Part shown: piece by piece, positions 34,128-41,285 of the stretch
Layout of the letters: every line of letters begins with the position of its first letter
How positions within the stretch are numbered: position 1 is the stretch's first letter
NCBI GenBank assembly: GCA_040221055.1
Contig: JAVJVN010000009.1
Span: forward strand, 406,257-470,256
Length of the DNA: 64,000 nucleotides
Direction of reading: 5' to 3'
Origin: Rhodothermales bacterium
GTDB taxonomy: Bacteria > Bacteroidota > Rhodothermia > Rhodothermales > UBA10348
Notes under the pieces: model-generated
The model's input: only the letters and a program-made list of their open reading frames with translations
Databases searched by the model: none
Told to the model about the DNA's origin: nothing
Made by a program: the position numbers and the translations under genes

Positions 34128-35276
34128 TCAGTTGTTTCCGCGACTGGAACGACCGCGCGACGAGGAGGAATCATTGCCCGATTTCCGGGTTGGCGGGCTG
34201 GCAGAACGGGTCGGTGCCGTGGATCGGGCAGGCGTGGCTGAACGGGTCGGAGTCGACCGGGTTGCCGGCCGCGCGGAACGAGTCGGAGTCGAATCGGATG
34301 CCGGTCGAGCAGACCGCGTCGGAGTCGATCGGGTTGCCGGGCGTGCCGAGCGACTCGGCGTCGTCGATCGGGCCGGAGTGGCCGATCGGGTCGGGGTCGA
34401 ACGCGTGGAACGGGTCGGAACCGTGGTCCGGGTTCCCCGCGTTACGGTCCGGGTCCGGGAATCGTCCGTCGTGCGGGTAATGGTTGAGCGGGTGGTCCTG
34501 CGGGCCGCGTCGCGTCCCACCGCCGAGCCTGACGAACCCACGGACACCACGTTCCGGTCGCTGAACGAACCGCTGCCCGTCAACGTGCTGCGGCTGCCCA
34601 CCAGCGTACCCTCGCGTCCGCCCCGGGCATCGCCCGATCGTCCGTCCAGGGCATTCCGGGTCATCGTGGAACCACGTGGGCCGTAATTCTGATTGTCGCG
34701 GACGCGGACCCCACCGGATCCCCCATGATACCCGCCATAATACCCGCCGTAGTAGCCGCCATAGTAACCCGAATGGAACGCCCAGGTCGGGAAATACGAG
34801 TAGAATCCGGGATAGCCGTAGCTGCCCCACGCACCGTATCGCCCCCACGAACCAAAGCCGACCGTCAACGAGAAGCCGGAACCGTATCCACCGTATCCGA
34901 ATCCGGAGCGGCAATAGCCCCAATCCCAGCACGGATCGTACACGCCTACGCCATAGAGTGGATCGTAGAACTGGGAGAAATAGCCGCGGTACGCATACGG
35001 CTGGTGCGCGTACCAATCATAGCCGGCCTCATAATAGTCCTCATCGACAGTGCCGTCATCATAGTATTTGGTGACGACCACATCACCGTCCCGCTCATAG
35101 TCGGCTTCCACGCGGGCGAGCCCCTGTGGATTGGGGTCGAGGGCCGCGATCTGGGTATAGCACCCCGTGAGCATGGTTCCCGCCAGCAAGAGAACCACGA
35201 GCGGACCCAAGCGGGCCAGCCGGCCTGACGAAGCAAACAGGGATCTGGAAGCGGATGGGGACGGCGCGGTTCTCAT
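34128..35276 (-). CDS. Lipoprotein with Gly/Tyr-rich middle and Thr-Pro-Arg-Ser repeat tail
   Basis: 382 residues with a lipobox LTGC (Cys39). Three low-complexity zones follow a short acidic/Tyr-rich part. The first is an aromatic-glycine stretch (GFGYGGYGSGF, then YYGG repeats near 170-187). The second is a Ser/Arg/Thr linker. The third is a basic tail of about 100 residues built from units like RSTPTRSARPA. The Tyr/Gly region resembles surface or glycine-rich envelope proteins; the basic tail could bind nucleic acid or acidic glycans. No catalytic role is seen. It diverges from proS. Confidence 0.65.
   Translation of the reverse strand: MRTAPSPSASRSLFASSGRLARLGPLVVLLLAGTMLTGCYTQIAALDPNPQGLARVEADYERDGDVVVTKYYDDGTVDEDYYEAGYDWYAHQPYAYRGYFSQFYDPLYGVGVYDPCWDWGYCRSGFGYGGYGSGFSLTVGFGSWGRYGAWGSYGYPGFYSYFPTWAFHSGYYGGYYGGYYGGYHGGSGGVRVRDNQNYGPRGSTMTRNALDGRSGDARGGREGTLVGSRSTLTGSGSFSDRNVVSVGSSGSAVGRDAARRTTRSTITRTTDDSRTRTVTRGTRTTVPTRSTRSTPTRSATPARSTTPSRSARPATRSTPTRSARPASDSTPTRSARPATRSTPTRSATPARSTAPTRSASPPTRKSGNDSSSSRGRSSRGNN
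34190..34425. repeat. Degenerate ~33-36-base direct repeats encoding the Thr-Pro-Arg-Ser tail
   Basis: The DNA repeats blocks of about 33-36 bases rich in GAGTCGA and GGGTTGCCGG, in frame with the RSTPTRSA units of the lipoprotein. The units have diverged by point changes, so the array looks old. The reverse complement stays open for about 200 codons because of the repeat bias. Confidence 0.7.
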
Positions 35277-35474
35277 GACGTTCGTTGGCGACGGTTTCAG
35301 TAACTTGCGACCTCTACGGATCAGGTTAGCGTTCCGCAGTGATTTTGTTTCAATGAATAGTGACGCAAATACCGGACCAAGAGGGTCATTGACCCGATTG
35401 GCGTGTATATACGGCCCTGATGCACCCCCCGCACGTTTTCAACTGTATTCGATTGACCTCACCGACTGTACACT
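35277..35474. other. Divergent intergenic region upstream of proS
   Basis: 198 bases between the divergent lipoprotein gene and proS. It contains a short hairpin GGGTC-ATT-GACCC at 35383-35395 and several AT-rich patches, but no convincing -35/-10 pair and no RNA gene. Confidence 0.35.
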
Positions 35475-36959
35475 ATGGCTGACGCTATCACGCCGCGCGA
35501 CACCGATTACTCCCAGTGGTACCTGGACGTCGTAAAGCACGCCAAACTGGCTGACTACTCCCCTGTCCGTGGATGCATGATCATCCGGCCCACCGGATAT
35601 GCCCTGTGGGAAAACATGCAGGCCGCCCTCGACGCCATGTTCAAGGAGACGGGGCACGAAAATGTGTACTTCCCGCTGTTCATTCCGCAGTCGTTCCTGG
35701 CCCGGGAAGCGGATCATGTGGACGGATTCGCCAAGGAATGTGCCGTCGTTACCCACTCCCGTTTGATGGTGGATCCGGAGAAGGGCCTGGTCGTCGATCC
35801 GGACTCCAAGCTGGAGGAGAACCTGATTGTCCGGCCGACGTCGGAGACGATCATGTGGGATACGTACGCCCGCTGGATCCAGTCCTGGCGCGACCTGCCG
35901 TTGAAATACAACCAGTGGGCGAACGTGGTCCGGTGGGAGATGCGTACGCGCATGTTCCTGCGCACCATGGAGTTCCTGTGGCAGGAAGGGCATACGGCCC
36001 ACGCCACGGCAGAAGAAGCCATGGACGAGACGCGGCAGATGCTGGATGTCTATGCCACCTTCGCGGAGGAATGGATGGCCATGCCCGTCATCAAAGGCGT
36101 CAAGAGTGCGAGTGAGCGGTTCGCCGGCGCCGTGGATACGTTCTGCATTGAGGCGCTCATGCAGGACGGCAAGGCCCTCCAGGCCGGAACCAGCCATTTC
36201 CTGGGCCAGAATTTCGCCAAGGCCTTCAACTGCACGTTCCAGAACAAGGACAACGAACTCGAGCACGTGTGGGCGACATCCTGGGGCGTAAGTACCCGTC
36301 TCATCGGCGCGCTCATCATGGTCCATTCCGATGACAAGGGGCTCGTCCTGCCGCCCCGCCTGGCCCCTACCCAGGTGGCCCTCGTCCCCATCTACCGCAA
36401 GGACGAGGAACGCGACCTGGTCCTGGCTGAGGCGCGCATCATCGAAAAAGAGCTGAAAGCCGCGGGCATCCGGATCCATGTGGACGACCGCGACGGTTTC
36501 CGGCCCGGCTGGAAGTTCAACGAATACGAAGTGCAGGGTGTACCCGTCCGCCTGGCCATCGGCCCCCGCGACGTGGCGGCCGGGACCATTGAACTGGCTC
36601 GGCGTGACACGGGCGAAAAACAGTCTGCTTCGCGGGAAGGACTGGCCGCCCTCATTGAACGCACGCTTGCTGACATCCAGCAGGGTCTGTACGACCAGGC
36701 GCTGGCCTACAGGGAAGCCAACACCCGGTCCGTGGATTCCTACGATGATTTCAAAGAGGTGCTGGACACCCATGGAGGATTCGTGCGCATGCACTGGGAC
36801 GGCACGGCGGAAACCGAGCAGCAGATCAAGGAAGAAACCAAGGCGACCATCCGGTGCATCCCCCTGGAAGGCACGTTTGCGGATGATGGTGAGCCGGGCG
36901 CCGATCCGGTATCCGGAAAGCCGTCCAAGGGTCGCGTGGTCTACGCCCGGGCGTACTGA
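35475..36959 (+). CDS. proS: Prolyl-tRNA synthetase (short, archaeal/eukaryotic-type)
   Basis: 494 residues, class II synthetase. Motif 2 is in [26 protein letters not shown], the T-x-E loop in VRPTSETIM, and motif 3 in [13 protein letters not shown] ([10 protein letters not shown]). The bacterial editing (INS) domain of long ProRS is absent, and the C-terminal part has the zinc-domain-like end ([22 protein letters not shown]). This is the short ProRS type found in archaea, eukaryotes and Bacteroidota relatives. It charges tRNA-Pro. It stands at the head of a plus-strand run. Confidence 0.95.
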   Translation: MADAITPRDTDYSQWYLDVVKHAKLADYSPVRGCMIIRPTGYALWENMQAALDAMFKETGHENVYFPLFIPQSFLAREADHVDGFAKECAVVTHSRLMVDPEKGLVVDPDSKLEENLIVRPTSETIMWDTYARWIQSWRDLPLKYNQWANVVRWEMRTRMFLRTMEFLWQEGHTAHATAEEAMDETRQMLDVYATFAEEWMAMPVIKGVKSASERFAGAVDTFCIEALMQDGKALQAGTSHFLGQNFAKAFNCTFQNKDNELEHVWATSWGVSTRLIGALIMVHSDDKGLVLPPRLAPTQVALVPIYRKDEERDLVLAEARIIEKELKAAGIRIHVDDRDGFRPGWKFNEYEVQGVPVRLAIGPRDVAAGTIELARRDTGEKQSASREGLAALIERTLADIQQGLYDQALAYREANTRSVDSYDDFKEVLDTHGGFVRMHWDGTAETEQQIKEETKATIRCIPLEGTFADDGEPGADPVSGKPSKGRVVYARAY

Positions 36960-36962
36960 GCC

Positions 36963-38003
36963 ATGGCGGACTATCCGGCAAAGCGCAATCCCCTGGACCT
37001 CACTGGCCGAATGTCACGGCCGTGGATCCTGGCCTTGGTCGTGATCGGCGCCCTGGCGGCGTGGATCCTGCTGTCCGGGTGCGCAGGGGAAGCCGGGGTG
37101 GATTCGACGTACCCGTACGCTTCGGTGACGTCGCTCCCCGAACCCACGCTTGGAATCACCGGCCGGATAGACGTATGGCCGGTGATGCCCTCGGAGCACG
37201 TGGAGCCGCGGGAAGTCCAGATCTGGCTGCCGCCCGGCTACGAGGACGCCCCGGAGGCCCGGTACCCGGTCGTCTACGTCCATGACGGGCAGAACCTGTT
37301 CGATCCCTCCCGCTCGCCCTTCAGCGCCCACGACTGGGCTTTGGACGAGATCATGACCGCGCTCGTGGATACGGGTGCGGTTCGCCCGGCCATCGTGGTC
37401 GGCATCGAGAGCCGCGGCATGCGAATCCTGGAAATGGCCCCCGAGGACATCATGACCGGGGTTTTCCCGCCCGATACCCTGGCCGAGGCCCGCCGCCAGT
37501 TGGAAGCGGGTGTCGGCATCCCGGCGTCGGCCCCGCTCCTGGGCAATGAATACCTGGCGTTCGTGGTGGACGAAATCATCCCCCGCGTGAACGCGGAGTA
37601 CCGGACGCTGACCGGACCGGAGAACACGTTCATCATGGGCTCCTCCATGGGCGGCCTGGCCTCCATCTATGCGCTGGTGAAACGACCGGACGTGTTCGGC
37701 GCCGCAGCCGCCCTGTCCACCAGTTGGCACCTCATGGGAGACTACATGCTGGACTGGATTGCCGCCGAGTGGCCCCGGTCGGCCGACGTCCGGCTCTACA
37801 TGGACCACGGAACCGGCGCGTCGGACCGGTCGGTTGCTCCGTACCAGAATGACATGGATGCGCTGCTGGGAACGCTCGGCGCATCGTACACCTCCCACGT
37901 CTTCGAGGACGCCGAACATTCGGAAATCGCCTGGCGAATGCGAGCGCATCTTCCCCTTCAATATCTGTTGGGGCGTGTTGACCCATCCCGGGCATCGGAT
38001 TGA
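36963..38003 (+). CDS. Esterase/alpha-beta-hydrolase lipoprotein (EstD/Fes-like)
   Basis: 346 residues. An N-terminal hydrophobic helix ends ILLSGC (Cys40), so it is probably membrane- or lipid-anchored. The catalytic nucleophile is Ser in MGSSMGGLAS. REVQIWLPPGYEDAP and YPVVYVHDGQNLFD are typical of the putative-esterase (Fes/EstD) family; a His in FEDAEHSE closes the triad. The family includes enterochelin and feruloyl esterases. The substrate is unknown. It follows proS by three bases and overlaps the next gene. Confidence 0.85.
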   Translation: MADYPAKRNPLDLTGRMSRPWILALVVIGALAAWILLSGCAGEAGVDSTYPYASVTSLPEPTLGITGRIDVWPVMPSEHVEPREVQIWLPPGYEDAPEARYPVVYVHDGQNLFDPSRSPFSAHDWALDEIMTALVDTGAVRPAIVVGIESRGMRILEMAPEDIMTGVFPPDTLAEARRQLEAGVGIPASAPLLGNEYLAFVVDEIIPRVNAEYRTLTGPENTFIMGSSMGGLASIYALVKRPDVFGAAAALSTSWHLMGDYMLDWIAAEWPRSADVRLYMDHGTGASDRSVAPYQNDMDALLGTLGASYTSHVFEDAEHSEIAWRMRAHLPLQYLLGRVDPSRASD

Positions 38004-38629
38004 AGCCGTTTGCGGACGTCATATCGCTCGTCATCAATCCGCTCGTCCTGCCACCGATCCTGCTGGCCCTGGTCGCGGCACATGTGGGTGCCCCTCCCTC
38101 TGAAGTGCGCACCGTCGCCATCCTGGGCACCGTGCTGTTCTTCCTGCTGCCGCTCGGCTGGCTGTACCTGATGGTCCGGATGGGCACGGCAGCGACGTTG
38201 GATGTGCGCAACCGTGCCGTACGGCAGGGTCCCCTGGCCGTCGGTCTGGCCCTCATGCTGTTCGCTGCGACGGCTTATTGGTTCATGGCACCGGTGTCGC
38301 GGGATCCGGTTGTGGGGCTGACGCTCAGCCTGGCACTGAATACGTTCCTGGTCATGAAAATCACGGGATATGTCAAGATTTCCATCCATGTGGCGGGCGT
38401 GGCGGGCTTCGCGGCCATGCTGGGGACGCTTTCGGCGCTGGACCCGGCGTTCGGCCAAGGGCTGCCCGGGCCCGGCATGTGGCCCTTCTGGCTGGCCGTC
38501 CCCATCGTGATGTGGGCCCGGGTCAAGGCCGAAGCCCATGTGCGGGCGGAGGTTGTTCTGGGCCTGCTCTTCGGCCTGGTGATCCCACCGCTGGAGGTCC
38601 TGGCCCTTCACGCACTCGGTTTGTTGTAG
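38000..38629 (+). CDS. Polytopic membrane protein, PAP2-phosphatase-like
   Basis: 209 residues, five or six membrane helices. Short motifs at loop positions recall type 2 phosphatidic acid phosphatases: DVRNRAVRQG, KISIHVAG (for PSGH) and RVKAEAHVRAEV (for SR-x5-H-x3-D). The match is partial, since the canonical Pro-Ser-Gly is missing, so activity is uncertain. It appears to start with TTG at 38000, overlapping the esterase stop (TTGA). Undecaprenyl-pyrophosphate or lipid phosphate would be the usual substrate. Confidence 0.6.
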   Translation: MKPFADVISLVINPLVLPPILLALVAAHVGAPPSEVRTVAILGTVLFFLLPLGWLYLMVRMGTAATLDVRNRAVRQGPLAVGLALMLFAATAYWFMAPVSRDPVVGLTLSLALNTFLVMKITGYVKISIHVAGVAGFAAMLGTLSALDPAFGQGLPGPGMWPFWLAVPIVMWARVKAEAHVRAEVVLGLLFGLVIPPLEVLALHALGLL

Positions 38630-38747
38630 AGCGGGAACGCGGATTGTCGGACATCGTCTCATGGCTCGAACAAACCGGTATGGCTTCTCGGACCTGCGTT
38701 ACGGATTTCCCAACATTGCGACCTGCGTCGCCCGCCCTCCGTTTCCC

Positions 38748-41234
38748 ATGTCCATGCTGAAGGGGTTGTTAATTCCGTTGTTGATGCTCGTGGCCATCCT
38801 TCCGGATGCCCACGCCCAGGAATGGGGGGCCGTGACGGGCCGCGTGCTCGCCGCAGACAACGGTTTTCCGTTGCCAGGAGCATCGGTGGTCGTCCACGGT
38901 ACGAATTTCGGAACAGCCAGCGATACGGACGGCCGGTACGAACTCCGGCTTCCCATGGGGCGATTCGTGTTGCGCTATTCGGCGATCGGATTCGTGACCC
39001 GGCTCGATTCCGTGGTGGTGGAGCCCGGACGGGTCCAGGTCCGCGAGGTGCGCCTCGAGCCACGCACGGTCGAACTCGGGGGGGTGACCGTCGAAGCCCG
39101 GGCACCGGTGGAAGCCGGCGTCTTTGAAATGACGCCGGAAATGATAGCAGCGGTTCCGGTGCCCGTGCGGGATGCCCTCCGGGCGCTGCGGGTGTTGCCG
39201 GGCGTGTCAGCCACCAACGAGTTGTCGAACCAGTTCTCCGTGCGTGGAGGCGGTTACAACGAAAACCTGTTCTTCATCAACGGCTTCGAGATCTTCCTGC
39301 CGTTCCGACCGCGTACGGGCGAGCAAGAGGGGCTCTCGCTCGTGAATGCCGACATGGCCGACCGGGTCACGCTCTACACCGGCGGATTCCCGGCGCGGTA
39401 TGGCGGCAAGCTGTCCTCGGCCGTGGATGTGCAGTACCGCCGTCCGCAGCGCACGGACGACTCCCTCCGCGTGAGCGCCTATGCCTCGCTGCTGGACTAT
39501 GGCCTGTCCGCGTCATCCGGCTTCCTGGACGGGCGGCTCGGCGTGAGCGGGAGCCTGCGATCGGCCCAGGCCCGGCATTTCTTCGCGTCACAGGAATTGA
39601 AGGGCGTGTATGATCCCCGGTACCTGGATGCCCAGCTCTATACGGGCTTCGAGTTCGCGGTGGGGCATGAAATCGAGTTGCTGGGCATGCTGGCGTCGCA
39701 CGAGTTCGACCTCGATCCGAATGGCCGGAAGACCTTCTTTGGCACGCTGTCCCAGAACGAGGGTCTTTCGCCGTCCAACCTGCAATCGCTCTGGGTATCG
39801 TTCGACGCCGACAACCGTGAACGGGATGCGTATACGACGGCCTTCCTGGGTGGGCGGCTGTTCACCCGGTTGACACCGGGCTTGCGCACCGAGCACAGCC
39901 TGAGCGTTTTCGATACGGACGAAACGGAGTTCCTGGATCTGTCCGGGACGGCGTTGCTGTTCCAGGTCGATCCGGGTTCAGACAATCCCCAGGACGGGGA
40001 CGGCCTCTTCCCTACCGGGGCCAGCCGACAGGAGGATGCGGCAGACAACCGGGTCGGCGTGCGTGCGGTGTCGGGGGACGGCCGATGGATCCTGACCGGT
40101 CAGCACCACGTCGGGGAAGCCGGATGGAGCATCCGCCGGCTGGCCTTCGATGATGTCCTGCAGGAAAAAAGTGTCGTCGTGGGCCGGGGACTGAACGGGG
40201 ACGTGGTCCGGATTGTCGCCGACAGCCTGAACGACGCGACCTCGTTCTCCGCATGGCAGGCCAGCGCCCACGTGCAGGACGCCCTGGACATGAATCGGGC
40301 CGAGCCGGGCCGGCTCGTTGCGACGGGCGGGCTGCGGGCGGACTACTATTCCTTCACGGGCGAATGGACCCTTTCACCCCGCCTGTCCTTCACCGTACGC
40401 AAGAGTCCGGAAATCACGTGGTTCGGATCGGTCGGCGTGTATTACCAGGCGCCGACCTACCGGGAGTTGCGCGGCAAACCGGAAGTCGGAGAAACTATCC
40501 TGGGCGCGCTCAACCGGGACCTGAAATCCCAGCGCTCCGACCAGGCCGTATTGGGCGCCGAGTATTTTTTCCCGTCCCGACGCCTGTACCTGCGCGGCGA
40601 GATGTACTACAAGCGCATATCGAATCTGATTTCCTACGACGTGGAGAACGTCCGCGTGCGCTACAGCGGGGAGAACGATGCCCGGGGCCGCCACGTGGGC
40701 ATGGATCTCCAGCTGCGGGGCGAGTTGGTGCCGGGTCTGGAAAGTTGGGTGAACTACAGCTTCCTGGTCGCCCGGGAGGAGTTCCGCAGCGCATTCTCGA
40801 CGCCCCGCAACGACGGCATCATACCCCGCCCCACCGATCAGCGCCACACGCTCGCCCTCTTCGTGCAGGACTACATTCCGAGCGATCCCACGTGGAAGCT
40901 GCATATGCGGACCCTCTTCGGATCGGGCCTCCCGTATACCCCTCCGGTACCCGGTCCGGAAGTCGGAAACATCGTCACTCAAGCGCCCGGAGACCGGTTT
41001 TCGGCCCGTTTCCCCCGGTTCTTCCGGTTCGACATCGGGGCCACGAAGGAAATCCCGCCTTCCGTGACCGGCTCCCGCCTGGCATTCGACCTGACGGCGG
41101 AAATCCTGAACCTGTTCAACATGACCAATACCGTCGCGTACTCCTGGGTACCGGATGCGACGGGCATCTGGCAGCGGGTGCCCACGCGACTGACGCCCCG
41201 TCTCATCAACGTGCGGGCGTCCGTGCGGTGGTGA
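38748..41234 (+). CDS. TonB-dependent receptor with N-terminal carboxypeptidase-regulatory-like domain
   Basis: 828 residues from ATG 38748. A signal peptide ends AHA|Q near residue 23. A CarboxypepD_reg-like domain follows (GRVLAADNGFPLPGASVVVHG, DGRYELRLPMGRF), then a plug (ALRALRVLPGVSATNELSNQF, VRGGGYNENLFFINGFEIF) and a beta-barrel to the C-terminal aromatic (NVRASVRW). Such receptors import large ligands across the outer membrane with TonB energy. No SusD partner is adjacent, so it is not a Sus-type pair; the substrate is unknown. Confidence 0.93.
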   Translation: MSMLKGLLIPLLMLVAILPDAHAQEWGAVTGRVLAADNGFPLPGASVVVHGTNFGTASDTDGRYELRLPMGRFVLRYSAIGFVTRLDSVVVEPGRVQVREVRLEPRTVELGGVTVEARAPVEAGVFEMTPEMIAAVPVPVRDALRALRVLPGVSATNELSNQFSVRGGGYNENLFFINGFEIFLPFRPRTGEQEGLSLVNADMADRVTLYTGGFPARYGGKLSSAVDVQYRRPQRTDDSLRVSAYASLLDYGLSASSGFLDGRLGVSGSLRSAQARHFFASQELKGVYDPRYLDAQLYTGFEFAVGHEIELLGMLASHEFDLDPNGRKTFFGTLSQNEGLSPSNLQSLWVSFDADNRERDAYTTAFLGGRLFTRLTPGLRTEHSLSVFDTDETEFLDLSGTALLFQVDPGSDNPQDGDGLFPTGASRQEDAADNRVGVRAVSGDGRWILTGQHHVGEAGWSIRRLAFDDVLQEKSVVVGRGLNGDVVRIVADSLNDATSFSAWQASAHVQDALDMNRAEPGRLVATGGLRADYYSFTGEWTLSPRLSFTVRKSPEITWFGSVGVYYQAPTYRELRGKPEVGETILGALNRDLKSQRSDQAVLGAEYFFPSRRLYLRGEMYYKRISNLISYDVENVRVRYSGENDARGRHVGMDLQLRGELVPGLESWVNYSFLVAREEFRSAFSTPRNDGIIPRPTDQRHTLALFVQDYIPSDPTWKLHMRTLFGSGLPYTPPVPGPEVGNIVTQAPGDRFSARFPRFFRFDIGATKEIPPSVTGSRLAFDLTAEILNLFNMTNTVAYSWVPDATGIWQRVPTRLTPRLINVRASVRW

Positions 41235-41285
41235 GAATGACCTGCCCGGGGTTATGCCTGGCGTGTTCGTGTGTCTGTTCAGGTA

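Noticed and set aside
34078-34686. Long open frame on the plus strand through the lipoprotein repeat region, rich in Arg, Val, Asp and Gly.
   Set aside because: It is exactly antisense to the repeat-tailed lipoprotein, shows the same repeat period and has no signal, start context or family resemblance. The bias of the repeat DNA explains it.
38748-41234. Assignment of the TonB receptor as a SusC of a polysaccharide locus.
   Set aside because: No SusD-like lipoprotein, glycoside hydrolase or hybrid sensor is adjacent.
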